Part shown: piece after piece, positions 15,038 to 23,391 of the stretch
How positions within the stretch are numbered: position 1 is the stretch's first letter
Layout of the letters: every line of letters begins with the position of its first letter
NCBI GenBank assembly: GCA_030613055.1
Contig: JAUWMR010000035.1
Coordinates: 1-40,182 of the forward strand
DNA length: 40,182 bases
Direction: 5' to 3'
Origin: Desulfobacteraceae bacterium
GTDB taxonomy: Bacteria; Desulfobacterota; DSM-4660; Desulfatiglandales; Desulfatiglandaceae
Translations under genes and position numbers: made by a program
The notes under the pieces: model-generated
What the model was told of the DNA's origin: nothing
Database searches by the model: none
What the model saw: only the letters and a program-made list of their open reading frames with translations

Positions 15038-17227
15038 TCATCTTTTAAGGCCGGCCTTGTTGAGAGTAATGGACTCAAACAAAACCGCAAGGGGTCTCTT
15101 TACCCGTTCATCTGGCTCATAGTACTCGGAAAACACAAAATCCACCACACTCACATCCGGCCTATGCTCGTCAGGCTCAATCACAATGCTGTGCTTCTCC
15201 CATTTCCACGCAGAACCAATTTCCCACATGCCAATCTCCTTGCCATCTACTTTAATAGTCACACGCTGGGGCTTGACGAACTTTAGTGTCTTTACATTTG
15301 CTGTCAAAACCACAACCTCATCTTTAGGTAGAGAAAGGAATATTGACGCAGAGTTTCCTAATGCCCAGTTAAATGTAAGCCCCTCTTTGGAATCCTTTTC
15401 GTCAGCGCTCCAGCCGTCGAGCAGAAACTCTGATGCGCTTGGAGTGCCAAAACCAATCTTTCTTGTCAAAAACGAACCGTGTAAAGAGGGTTGCAAATAT
15501 CTCAGGCCAATACTCCAGGAATCTCCATCGAACACGCTTCCTTTGATAAGGTATTCATGTAAAATAGGCAAGTATTCCGCCTGCCAATGCTCGTGTCGCC
15601 ACTTATAATGGTAATAGCTACGCTCACGATTTTCGTCGGGGTTGACTTGAAAAACCGAGTCGCCAGGAAAATCATCATTCAAAGCAAGAACTGAGCTAAT
15701 TGTTGCAGGAATATCAGTAAGCATCACCTGCGCGTTTGAAATCTTTAGTGGACCCTTGCTGTATGGCGGTTTAATGACCAGGAGAGGCAATGCATTTCCA
15801 ATCAAATTTGGTGGGCACCGACCTTTAATTTGTGGACCATAATTCCTCATTTTTTTTACAGGCAACCCAACGCCCGTATCAGCCTGCAAAATAATAAGAG
15901 AGGTATCATAAATTCCAAGAGATTTCAGCCGATCTAAGAAGCCAATAATATCATTAAGCGCGCATTTATCCTGAATTAGAAAATACTCTCGAGTGTAAGG
16001 GAGTACCTTACCTGAAAATTCACAATCTTCGTTCATTATATTGGGTGGATGTGTTGTTACTAAATGTATAAACTTGTAAACAGGCTTCTGTCTTTTCACA
16101 TCCATATTCGCCATCAAATCCTTTAAGAAGGCCTTGTGGCTCAATTGGATAAATCCTGAGCCTTTTTGGCTTCCGAATAGGCTTTGAATCATCCACAACT
16201 GATTGTTATAAATTAATTTCTTTATGAAATGAGGTGTAAGACGAAACAGTACCAAATCCATCATCAACGCTGAATTGGCTTTCTCATCCTGCCTTTTATC
16301 CTCTCCGTAAGCCATGGGGATGAAATATATGTTTGAGTAGAGTCCTTGAGCGTACATAGATGCAATATGCACAAGATCAACATCATACCCATTATCATAT
16401 AGCGTATTGACTATTGTCTTTCCGTTAAGTGTTCTCTTAACAAACTCCTTCATTGGAACGTGATTCCGATAATACTTACCGCTAAATGTTGCCGGGACAC
16501 TCATATATGTTGTGGCAAAGGCTCCGGTTGCTTCTCTAAAAAATGTGAACCCGTCCATTCCCGATTTATAATAGCTCGGATCTGTTGCGATAATCTCTTC
16601 AAAAAGATCAGACTGAAACGCATCTAACATGATGTGGATTACGTTTTTTCTTGATGAGAATTCGAAAAACTCTTTAGGCGCCGATACAAGTGCAGGAAGT
16701 TTCTTCTCCTTCCAAATCTCAGGCTTATGAATGGCAGAATAACTTAGCGTCACTAACTGTAAAGACAACAGAACAACACAAGCTAATCCTGCTATCTTGG
16801 AAACACGCCTGGAAAACACACAGGCTAAAACCAACAGAACGATCCACAATCCTCCATCTATCCAGCCCCGCCAAACATTTTGGGACCAGTCAATGCCCTG
16901 ACCGTCTAATAATCCGTATTTCCACACAAGGATATTTCCCTGTAGCCACAGCAATACCCCTACAGCAAAAAAAAGTGCAACATATAGAGATAGATACTTC
17001 TTTGACAAGGCTATGCTTATTCCAAGAAATATCAGGAGCATTATCATGCCTGGAACAGCATAATACTTCAGTATATCTATCAGGCTGATGTTGAATTCAG
17101 AGATATTTCCAGAGTAGATAGTGGCAGGGCCAAAAAGGAAAAGATTGCATATGATCAAAAGTGCCGGAGCCAATACGAATTTCACATTGGATTTGTTGGA
17201 CCACCAGGTTGATATTAGTTTTCTCAT
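15038..17227 (-). CDS. Membrane-anchored sulfatase/alkaline-phosphatase superfamily protein
   Basis: A 729-residue protein. Four or five hydrophobic segments (about 17-36, 55-72, 80-98, 125-140, 145-163) anchor it in the inner membrane. A periplasmic sulfatase-type domain starts at NVIHIMLDAFQSDLF (195-209), with metal ligand Asp202, a candidate nucleophile in ATTYMSVPATFSG (238-250) and HLVTTHPP (388-395). Where the superfamily normally has D-H-G it has QADTGVG (Asp450-Thr451-Gly452), so one metal-binding histidine appears replaced. A C-terminal beta-sandwich (about 600-725) follows. Relatives act on phosphoethanolamine, phosphoglycerol or sulfate groups of surface glycans. Substrate and activity are open. 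It lies 53 bases after a multidomain glycosyltransferase on the same strand. Confidence 0.82.
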   Translation of the reverse strand: MRKLISTWWSNKSNVKFVLAPALLIICNLFLFGPATIYSGNISEFNISLIDILKYYAVPGMIMLLIFLGISIALSKKYLSLYVALFFAVGVLLWLQGNILVWKYGLLDGQGIDWSQNVWRGWIDGGLWIVLLVLACVFSRRVSKIAGLACVVLLSLQLVTLSYSAIHKPEIWKEKKLPALVSAPKEFFEFSSRKNVIHIMLDAFQSDLFEEIIATDPSYYKSGMDGFTFFREATGAFATTYMSVPATFSGKYYRNHVPMKEFVKRTLNGKTIVNTLYDNGYDVDLVHIASMYAQGLYSNIYFIPMAYGEDKRQDEKANSALMMDLVLFRLTPHFIKKLIYNNQLWMIQSLFGSQKGSGFIQLSHKAFLKDLMANMDVKRQKPVYKFIHLVTTHPPNIMNEDCEFSGKVLPYTREYFLIQDKCALNDIIGFLDRLKSLGIYDTSLIILQADTGVGLPVKKMRNYGPQIKGRCPPNLIGNALPLLVIKPPYSKGPLKISNAQVMLTDIPATISSVLALNDDFPGDSVFQVNPDENRERSYYHYKWRHEHWQAEYLPILHEYLIKGSVFDGDSWSIGLRYLQPSLHGSFLTRKIGFGTPSASEFLLDGWSADEKDSKEGLTFNWALGNSASIFLSLPKDEVVVLTANVKTLKFVKPQRVTIKVDGKEIGMWEIGSAWKWEKHSIVIEPDEHRPDVSVVDFVFSEYYEPDERVKRPLAVLFESITLNKAGLKR

Positions 17228-17280
17228 ACCCTTATTTTATCGCCTTTCTTGATTTTTTTTGTCAGATGCTCATCATGGAT

Positions 17281-20200
17281 TTAAGCAACCCCTCCCCCGC
17301 TCCCATCTCGACGCAACGGCATGGCTCTCAGAGCATCCAGCCAACTATCCATACGGGGCAAAATCACATCCCACGCATAACGCTGCTTCACCCATTCGTT
17401 TCCCTGACGGGTGATCTCTTTTATTAGCTCTGGTTTTTCCAGTAGTCTCATCAAGGCTGCGGCCAGTTCTTTATCGTCATCGCCCAACAACAGGTGTTTT
17501 CCATCTTCCAGCTCCAGGCCCTCAATAGAAAGGGGCGTGCAAACCAATGGCATACCCGCGCTCAAAGCCTCCAGCACCTTGTATTTGGTGCCGGAACCTG
17601 CCAAAAGCGGCACGCATCCAACCGAAGCGCCTGCCAAATAGGGTCGAATATCCTCCACTCTTCCGGTGACCACGATCCGCTTTCCATCACTTTGTGCTTC
17701 TAATTTCGGTCCCGGCTGTTGACCAACAATCCAGAGCCGGGCCTCCGGGTATTTCTTCCACACTATCGGCATAATACCACGTATCAATCGCCATGCAGCC
17801 TGCTGGTTGGGCAAATAGGAGAAGCTGCCGGTGTACACGATCTCCGGCCTTTCAACAGGCTGTCGCTTAGTAAACGCAAAATATCCTGGATCCACACCAT
17901 TATCGATTACCACAACACGTTCTGGTGGAAAGCCATATTCATTCACAAAAATATCTTTGTCCAGATCACTAACAGCAATTATGCCATCATAAAAGGCCAG
18001 ATTTTCTTTTTCAAAACGCTCAGCACGCTTGGCCTCTAAGGCAAGTGCAAGTTTCGCCATGCCACCTTGCGAGACGGCAAAGCGACGCATCCTTACTGCC
18101 TCCGCATCATAGGATGCCATGATCAATCGTGTATCAATTTCAGGCATATTTAGCATCATCGCCACCGGGTTGCTTTGAGGGCTCACAAATAGGAAATCAG
18201 GTGGTTTTTGTGCAAGCCTTTCTTGCAGGGGCGCGAGGATATAAGTGGCAATCATATTGAACCCCAAGGCAGTGTCGTTATGATAACGACATCCTAACAC
18301 AGGAAGATTTTTCGACCGCAGAACACTCAGGATTTTGTGTTTAAGTTTTGTCCATAGTGATCTGCGACAGACCATCTCGGGTCTTGTGTTCTTAGGCGTA
18401 TGCAACTTGTCTACAACCGAAGATAGTATATCGTCTCTTGCATCCGAAATGCAGTCATACAAAGCAAAGAAATCGACGGCACTCCTTCTGATCAAGTGTC
18501 GAACTAATTGGAAATCGCGGATCTCACCTCCAGAGTATCCCGGATGACGCGGCCAGGTATAGGAGCAAAAGATCGTATTGTATTTTGAATCTGACTTGAC
18601 AGTATGGAGATGATACGTTTGTGAAGTTGATGGGGCACCTGATCTAGCAGGCAAGACTGATCCGTTACTGGACAGTTCCTTTGTTACGCAAGGTGATCCT
18701 TTATCCCCGCTTTGCTTAGGCGCAGAAAGATACTTCTTAAGCCTCTCAGGATTTCCGATACCGGTTAAAGCGGAAAACCCCACAATTGAGGCGATAACCC
18801 AGAATCGGAAGCCTCTGGAAAGCGACTTGAAATTGCGTCGCATATAGTTGGCAACAAAATCCTGGTAAACGACCCAAAACTCAGGGTAGCGAATAGAAGG
18901 CCACCAACCCCGACTGAAACGATACAATTCTATCTCAAACTTATTCCAATCACTGGTCTTGGCAGCCAAATGGATGCGGTAGAAGGCCATAGTTCTTTCG
19001 ATTTTCTTAACTTTTGCTGTTCCGGCAAAACGGAAAAACAATTCAAAGTCAAAAATGTATTGATATCTCTCGTTCAAATTGCCGCAAGAATCCAATAAAC
19101 TTTTTCTAAAGAAAACAGTGGGCTGGGGGACCGCATGGATATATCTCCAGTAGGCAGGTATACGTTCCTTTGACTGCATTTCGCCATAATAAAGAGCAGT
19201 TCGATATATTCCGTGATCAGCCAAAAACAGATGGTTATTCTCGTCAATGTAGAGGGCATTCGCCAAAATCATATCCAGTTCCGGATCTTCAGCAAAGGCC
19301 TTTCCCGCTTCCCAAAGTGCCTCATCGGCATACATATCATCAGCATTGAGCCAGGCTATAATCTCACCTTTAGCCCTCTTAAATCCTTTGTTTATAGCAT
19401 GGGCCGGACCCTTATCAGGCTCTGACATCCAGTAAGTCAACCTGTTTTTATAACGTTTCAGGATCTCCACACTTCCATCGTCAGAGCCCCCGTCAATAAC
19501 AATTGTCTCTAATTTAGGATAATTCTGGTTCAAAACGGTTAATAGGCTTTGCTCTAAAAATTGTGCCTGATTTAGTGATGGTGTGATGACGCTAATCGAT
19601 GGCAGAGTGGAAAAATCAGAGGAAACAGATTGACTGCCGGACCCGTTGCGCGCAAATGGCAGATATGTGCTATCTTGAGGATCCCCGGCTTCGGGAAACC
19701 CGTCGCTATTCCCACATTGCCGGGCAAATTGCTTTGAAATAACCCCTTGCAAAAATGCAATCCCATCATGTATCCCTTCGAGATACTCTTGCGGCAATTG
19801 GGATGCCGAAGAATGATCCGCATTTATGTCCACCAAAGTTTCAAGCAAATAAGCCAGGCTTCCTGGAGTCATCTCTTGCTCGCTGTGTTTTTCAACCATT
19901 TGAACAATTTCACTAGCTCGACTCATCTTCCCGCTACCGGTCTTTGTCTCTTCGTACTCACGGCTCACCGCTAAAAACTCATTGATGAGCACTGCCGGAT
20001 AACGGTCGGCAATCCGGATGACGATATCCCAATCCATACAGTAGTTGAGATCCGACATCAGTCCTCCTACGTCTTGCCATGCCTTTCGCAAGAAAAAGCT
20101 TGCAGGCTGCAAAATATAGTCCAGCCCATTAATCAAAGCATCCCTGTTGAGGGCCAGATGCCTGCGACAGAAAGGCGTGTAGCGCCCTTCACGCTGGTTA

Positions 20201-20859
20201 TACCGCAACCCATTGCCGATGTACAGGCCGCGATCTGGATAGGCAGAATATGCGCGGCCAACGGTCCACAGTGAATCTTTCCAGTAGAAATCGTCAGAAT
20301 TTAGCCAGGCTACCAACTCTCCTGTACAACGACCCACACCTTCGTTGATTGCTGCGGTCTGGCCCTTATCAGGCCGGCTCTGCCAGTAGGTCAACCGGTT
20401 TTCGTAGGACCGGATAATGTCCACGCTCTCGTCCGTAGACCCGCCATCCATGACGATCACTTCCAGACGCGGGTAGTTCTGACGAAATATGCTGTCTAAC
20501 GTTTCCCTCAGAAATCGTCCCTGGTTGAAGGACGGCACTATTATACTGATTAAGGGAAGTTTTTCACCCGATGCTTTCATACTCATATCTTTGATTTCTT
20601 GTGATGCTGTGAATACTCCTAATCTTTGGGAATCAGCACACTGCCTTGGAGAGGCATCATTCACGCCCTTCGTACTCATGCGTTTTTTAGTTCTTCTTCG
20701 ATGACGCAGTATTCCAACCAGCGAACCTGTGAAGATCTTTTCGTGTGCCTGAATAAGTTCCACAAGGGCAACACGGTCTGACTCAGATGCCTTGAGTTGC
20801 TTTCCAAGCTTATCCATATCTTTTAGACGGGCAGCCCCGGTCCAACTCAGACGCAACAC
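17281..20859 (-). CDS. Three-domain glycosyltransferase (GT2-GT2-GT4), probably the 3' part of a split gene
   Basis: A 1192-residue open frame. The first GT2 domain (about 102-330) has ISIIVPSFNQGRFLRETL, VMDGGSTDESVDII and metal motif WLNSDDFY (NSDD 187-190). The second (about 420-640) has ISVITPSLNQAQFLEQSL and WLNADDMY (NADD 505-508). The C-terminal GT4 domain (about 760-1180) has SYTWPRHPGYSGGEIRDFQL, IDNGVDPGYF and SGTKYKVLEALSAGMPLVCT. It should therefore add several sugars to one growing chain. The beginning (ARLKDMDKLGKQLKASESDR) is a piece of the coiled-coil repeat of the overlapping upstream gene in another frame, so there is probably no independent start. One extra G at 20835-20838 explains the split. 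Confidence 0.85.
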   Translation of the reverse strand: MLRLSWTGAARLKDMDKLGKQLKASESDRVALVELIQAHEKIFTGSLVGILRHRRRTKKRMSTKGVNDASPRQCADSQRLGVFTASQEIKDMSMKASGEKLPLISIIVPSFNQGRFLRETLDSIFRQNYPRLEVIVMDGGSTDESVDIIRSYENRLTYWQSRPDKGQTAAINEGVGRCTGELVAWLNSDDFYWKDSLWTVGRAYSAYPDRGLYIGNGLRYNQREGRYTPFCRRHLALNRDALINGLDYILQPASFFLRKAWQDVGGLMSDLNYCMDWDIVIRIADRYPAVLINEFLAVSREYEETKTGSGKMSRASEIVQMVEKHSEQEMTPGSLAYLLETLVDINADHSSASQLPQEYLEGIHDGIAFLQGVISKQFARQCGNSDGFPEAGDPQDSTYLPFARNGSGSQSVSSDFSTLPSISVITPSLNQAQFLEQSLLTVLNQNYPKLETIVIDGGSDDGSVEILKRYKNRLTYWMSEPDKGPAHAINKGFKRAKGEIIAWLNADDMYADEALWEAGKAFAEDPELDMILANALYIDENNHLFLADHGIYRTALYYGEMQSKERIPAYWRYIHAVPQPTVFFRKSLLDSCGNLNERYQYIFDFELFFRFAGTAKVKKIERTMAFYRIHLAAKTSDWNKFEIELYRFSRGWWPSIRYPEFWVVYQDFVANYMRRNFKSLSRGFRFWVIASIVGFSALTGIGNPERLKKYLSAPKQSGDKGSPCVTKELSSNGSVLPARSGAPSTSQTYHLHTVKSDSKYNTIFCSYTWPRHPGYSGGEIRDFQLVRHLIRRSAVDFFALYDCISDARDDILSSVVDKLHTPKNTRPEMVCRRSLWTKLKHKILSVLRSKNLPVLGCRYHNDTALGFNMIATYILAPLQERLAQKPPDFLFVSPQSNPVAMMLNMPEIDTRLIMASYDAEAVRMRRFAVSQGGMAKLALALEAKRAERFEKENLAFYDGIIAVSDLDKDIFVNEYGFPPERVVVIDNGVDPGYFAFTKRQPVERPEIVYTGSFSYLPNQQAAWRLIRGIMPIVWKKYPEARLWIVGQQPGPKLEAQSDGKRIVVTGRVEDIRPYLAGASVGCVPLLAGSGTKYKVLEALSAGMPLVCTPLSIEGLELEDGKHLLLGDDDKELAAALMRLLEKPELIKEITRQGNEWVKQRYAWDVILPRMDSWLDALRAMPLRRDGSGGGVA

Positions 20860-22531
20860 GGTCTGACTCAGATGCCTCCAGTTTCTCTCCCAATTGCTCG
20901 ATTACCTTCAGCCTCGCAGCACGGTCCGCTTCACTGGCCTCCAGTTTCTCTCCCAATTGCTCGATTACCTTCAACCTCGCAGTACGGTCGGCTTCACTGG
21001 CCTCTAATTTCTCTCCCAATTGCTTGATTACCTTCAACCTCGCAGCACGGTCGGCTTCACTGGCCTGCCATTGCTTTTGCACATAGCAGGAAAGCTCTTT
21101 GAGCGCCTTAAACAAAACCTGGTCATAGATATCCTTAAAGTGAAAACCCACACTAAGTTCAAGAGTAACAGATAAGGGCTCTCCCTTTAATGAAACTGGG
21201 ACTTCCCACACTCTGGAGGTATGATCTTCGAACGTAGATTGAACACCCGATGTGTGGTGCTCAATTAACTCCTGATACAGCTCCAAATAACGCTGCGCCT
21301 GGATCTCTAATTTGTATTGCTCTTCTATCTTCTTGCGACATTCCTTTCCCATCACCCCTCTCTTCTCAGAATTGAAGATAAGAGAGAGGATCGCCTTGCC
21401 CATTTGCCGGGTATCACCCATGGGGACGAGTTGACCTGTCACTCCATTTATCACCGCATCAGGCATACCACCCACATCAAAGGCGACTACAGGGGTGCCG
21501 CAACTCATAGCCTCTAACATCGTATTGGGCAGATTATCCTCCAGGGAAGGAAGAACAAATATGTCGGCGGCACAATAGGCTGTCATTATTTTCTCGTCCG
21601 AATCCAGGTATCCCAGAGCTTCTACGGGTATGCCCACTGCCTCAAGCTCGTCGCTGAGACGGCCAAAGCAAATCATCTTGATTTTGTCGCTTTTAACCAG
21701 GTTTTGAAACCGGGTATCCTTCAGGCAGTATTTAATAGCGGCCTTGAGTTCCCGAAACCCTTTTCTTCTTTCGTTGCTGTCTTCACCACCAAAGAGGAGG
21801 GTGATGGTCTCGGCCGAAATCCCTATACTTTCCTTGGCTTCTGATTTGGGCTGTGGAACAAAAACATCGGTTTCCAGGGAATTGGGAATGACCTCTACCC
21901 GAAGGTCTTTGAAAAGCCTGCTCTGCCTGGCGCACTCGGCCATCCATCGACTTGGCGTGACAATGGTTAAATTAGCATCTTCGAAAAATTTTAGTTTATC
22001 TTTTAAAACCGCTGCCGGCAGTCCGAACGGATCATCAGCCAACTGGGGGCATGGGGCACATCCATGACAATACTCTTCGCATCCGGCTGTATAGTGGCAA
22101 CCACCTGTAAAGGCCCACTGGTCATGCAGAGTCCACACCACTGGTTTGCCCAGGGCAAACAACTTGTGCAGAGTTAACGGGGACTGATACTGGGCCACCC
22201 AGTGCAAATTGATGATGTCGGCTGCCTGCACCATGGGTAAAGTCGAGAGATCATAACCGGGGTATGGAAGTGAAAAAAGGGTATTGCTTATGTCCGTCCG
22301 GTGCGAATTAATATAGTGTTGCTGAATTGCCATGCTGAGAAAGAATTCTTCTTCGACTTTTTCTGGCGGGTTTTCCGGGATTAGGCAAAAAACAGAATCG
22401 TCAGTTGAGGCTTTATACCTGACCAAGGTTCGACAATCCTGCCCGATCTGGAGCAGCCCCTTATGCAAACGATAGGCTGCACGGGCAGCCCCACCGGTGA
22501 TATCATATGTATCTATCTGTAATATCTTCAT
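20810..22531 (-). CDS. GT4 glycosyltransferase with coiled-coil repeat tail, probably the 5' part of a split gene
   Basis: A 573-residue GT4 (GT-B fold) glycosyltransferase. The acceptor-side domain opens with ILQIDTYDITGGAARAAYRL and has the Cys-rich GGCHYTAGCEEYCHGCAPCP. The donor domain has VTPSRWMAECAR, FGGEDSNERRKGF and LPSLEDNLPNTMLEAMSCG, ending near residue 400. After a linker come three tandem 21-residue heptad-like repeats of the form ASEADRAARLKVIEQLGEKLE. The frame then shifts and ends in ELDRGCPSKRYG. Removing one G from the GGGG run at 20835-20838 would restore the repeat and fuse it to the next ORF as a protein of 1749 residues. The start overlaps the preceding gene's stop by four bases (ATGA). 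Confidence 0.85.
   Translation of the reverse strand: MKILQIDTYDITGGAARAAYRLHKGLLQIGQDCRTLVRYKASTDDSVFCLIPENPPEKVEEEFFLSMAIQQHYINSHRTDISNTLFSLPYPGYDLSTLPMVQAADIINLHWVAQYQSPLTLHKLFALGKPVVWTLHDQWAFTGGCHYTAGCEEYCHGCAPCPQLADDPFGLPAAVLKDKLKFFEDANLTIVTPSRWMAECARQSRLFKDLRVEVIPNSLETDVFVPQPKSEAKESIGISAETITLLFGGEDSNERRKGFRELKAAIKYCLKDTRFQNLVKSDKIKMICFGRLSDELEAVGIPVEALGYLDSDEKIMTAYCAADIFVLPSLEDNLPNTMLEAMSCGTPVVAFDVGGMPDAVINGVTGQLVPMGDTRQMGKAILSLIFNSEKRGVMGKECRKKIEEQYKLEIQAQRYLELYQELIEHHTSGVQSTFEDHTSRVWEVPVSLKGEPLSVTLELSVGFHFKDIYDQVLFKALKELSCYVQKQWQASEADRAARLKVIKQLGEKLEASEADRTARLKVIEQLGEKLEASEADRAARLKVIEQLGEKLEASESDRVASELDRGCPSKRYG
20874..21062 (-). repeat. Coding tandem repeat, three 63-bp units
   Basis: Three head-to-tail 63-bp units (20874-20936, 20937-20999, 21000-21062) differ at only a few positions. 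Each encodes a 21-residue charged coiled-coil repeat. A more degenerate half unit continues across the frame switch toward 20811. Such near-identical units can expand or contract by recombination, changing linker length between glycosyltransferase modules. Confidence 0.9.
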
Positions 22532-23199
22532 ATGTTCAGGATACCTGTTCCGGGTTTGGGGTCACCGCTGCCTTTAAGAGTTTCAAGGAGATCATCTCCT
22601 TCGGTTTTTCTTCTACGTCTCCCTTCGGTCAGGATTTTGGATAGATTTTTGTCCCTTTTTATCAACCGAGCCAGTTCAACGGCTTTATTCTTCTCTGAAT
22701 CTGCCATGATCAAGAATAAATTTCGGATGTCCTCCTCATCTTGTGCACCCCCTGCCATTAATTTCATGGCTACCAAATAAGGCTTTGGGAATACCTGAAA
22801 AGGTCCCTTAGACGCTGAATTCATCTCCCGGAACCCTTCCAGTTCCCATTTGTAATTGGCTATCAGGATGTCGAGCTTTTTAAACCGTTTTTGCGAATCT
22901 GTTATTATGATCAGATCATGTCTTAAGGGATCAAACGGATCTTTTGATGCTTCGAATTCCTCGACCGCGAACCGCTTCCCCAGTTCTTGCCGCAAAAAAG
23001 ATGCCAATGTTTTGACAAGGTTATCAATGCGGTTTTCCGCATCTTCACAGAAAAGAAGAATATCCAGATCGAGAGTCGTTCTTGGAATACCATGCAGAAT
23101 GATCGCCTCTCCACCAATAATCGCTGCAAATCTGGGGATGCCCTTTTCTTGCGAAAAGCTATCGATGCATGTCGTGACGGTTTCTAATAAGTTTCTCAT
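22528..23199 (-). CDS. Nucleotidyltransferase of the AbiEii/MNT-like type
   Basis: A 223-residue predicted nucleotidyltransferase. The signature GGEAIILHGIPRTTLDLDIL (29-48) gives Gly29-Gly30 and the acidic pair Asp44/Asp46 of the polymerase-beta-like fold. KKLDILIANYKWE near residue 108 may supply the third acid. KPYLVAMKLMAGGAQDEEDI (about 139-158) is typical of AbiEii-type toxins and related sugar-locus nucleotidyltransferases. It overlaps the next glycosyltransferase gene by four bases and is itself overlapped by a small upstream gene, so all three are likely coupled. It may be the toxin half of a toxin-antitoxin pair, or an enzyme that modifies a molecule in glycan synthesis; the sequence does not decide. 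Confidence 0.8.
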   Translation of the reverse strand: MRNLLETVTTCIDSFSQEKGIPRFAAIIGGEAIILHGIPRTTLDLDILLFCEDAENRIDNLVKTLASFLRQELGKRFAVEEFEASKDPFDPLRHDLIIITDSQKRFKKLDILIANYKWELEGFREMNSASKGPFQVFPKPYLVAMKLMAGGAQDEEDIRNLFLIMADSEKNKAVELARLIKRDKNLSKILTEGRRRRKTEGDDLLETLKGSGDPKPGTGILNI

Positions 23200-23350
23200 A
23201 GGCTTCTTCTGGTGAGATGTTATGGATGCGGGCCATCCTTTCTAAGGTTTCATCCAATCGCCTTTCTGCCTCAGCTACCCTTTCCTCAGGGCTAAGTTCT
23301 AAAAACGCTGCAATCATTTCAAGCCACTTTTTTTCCATCAAATCTGACAT
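23159..23350 (-). CDS. Small helical protein upstream of the nucleotidyltransferase
   Basis: A 63-residue, highly charged, all-helical-looking protein (MEKKWLEMIAAFLELSPEER, then ERRLDETLERMARIHNISPE). GAGG sits ten bases before the ATG at 23350. An ATG at 23386 would add twelve residues without a ribosome-binding site. It overlaps the start of the nucleotidyltransferase gene by 41 bases, a spacing often seen for antitoxin-toxin pairs. I do not recognise the family. An antitoxin or accessory role is inferred from position only. Confidence 0.6.
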   Translation of the reverse strand: MSDLMEKKWLEMIAAFLELSPEERVAEAERRLDETLERMARIHNISPEEAYEKLIRNRHDMHR

Positions 23351-23391
23351 GAGAACACATCCTCTATGTTTTTGAGTTGGCATCATTCCAA

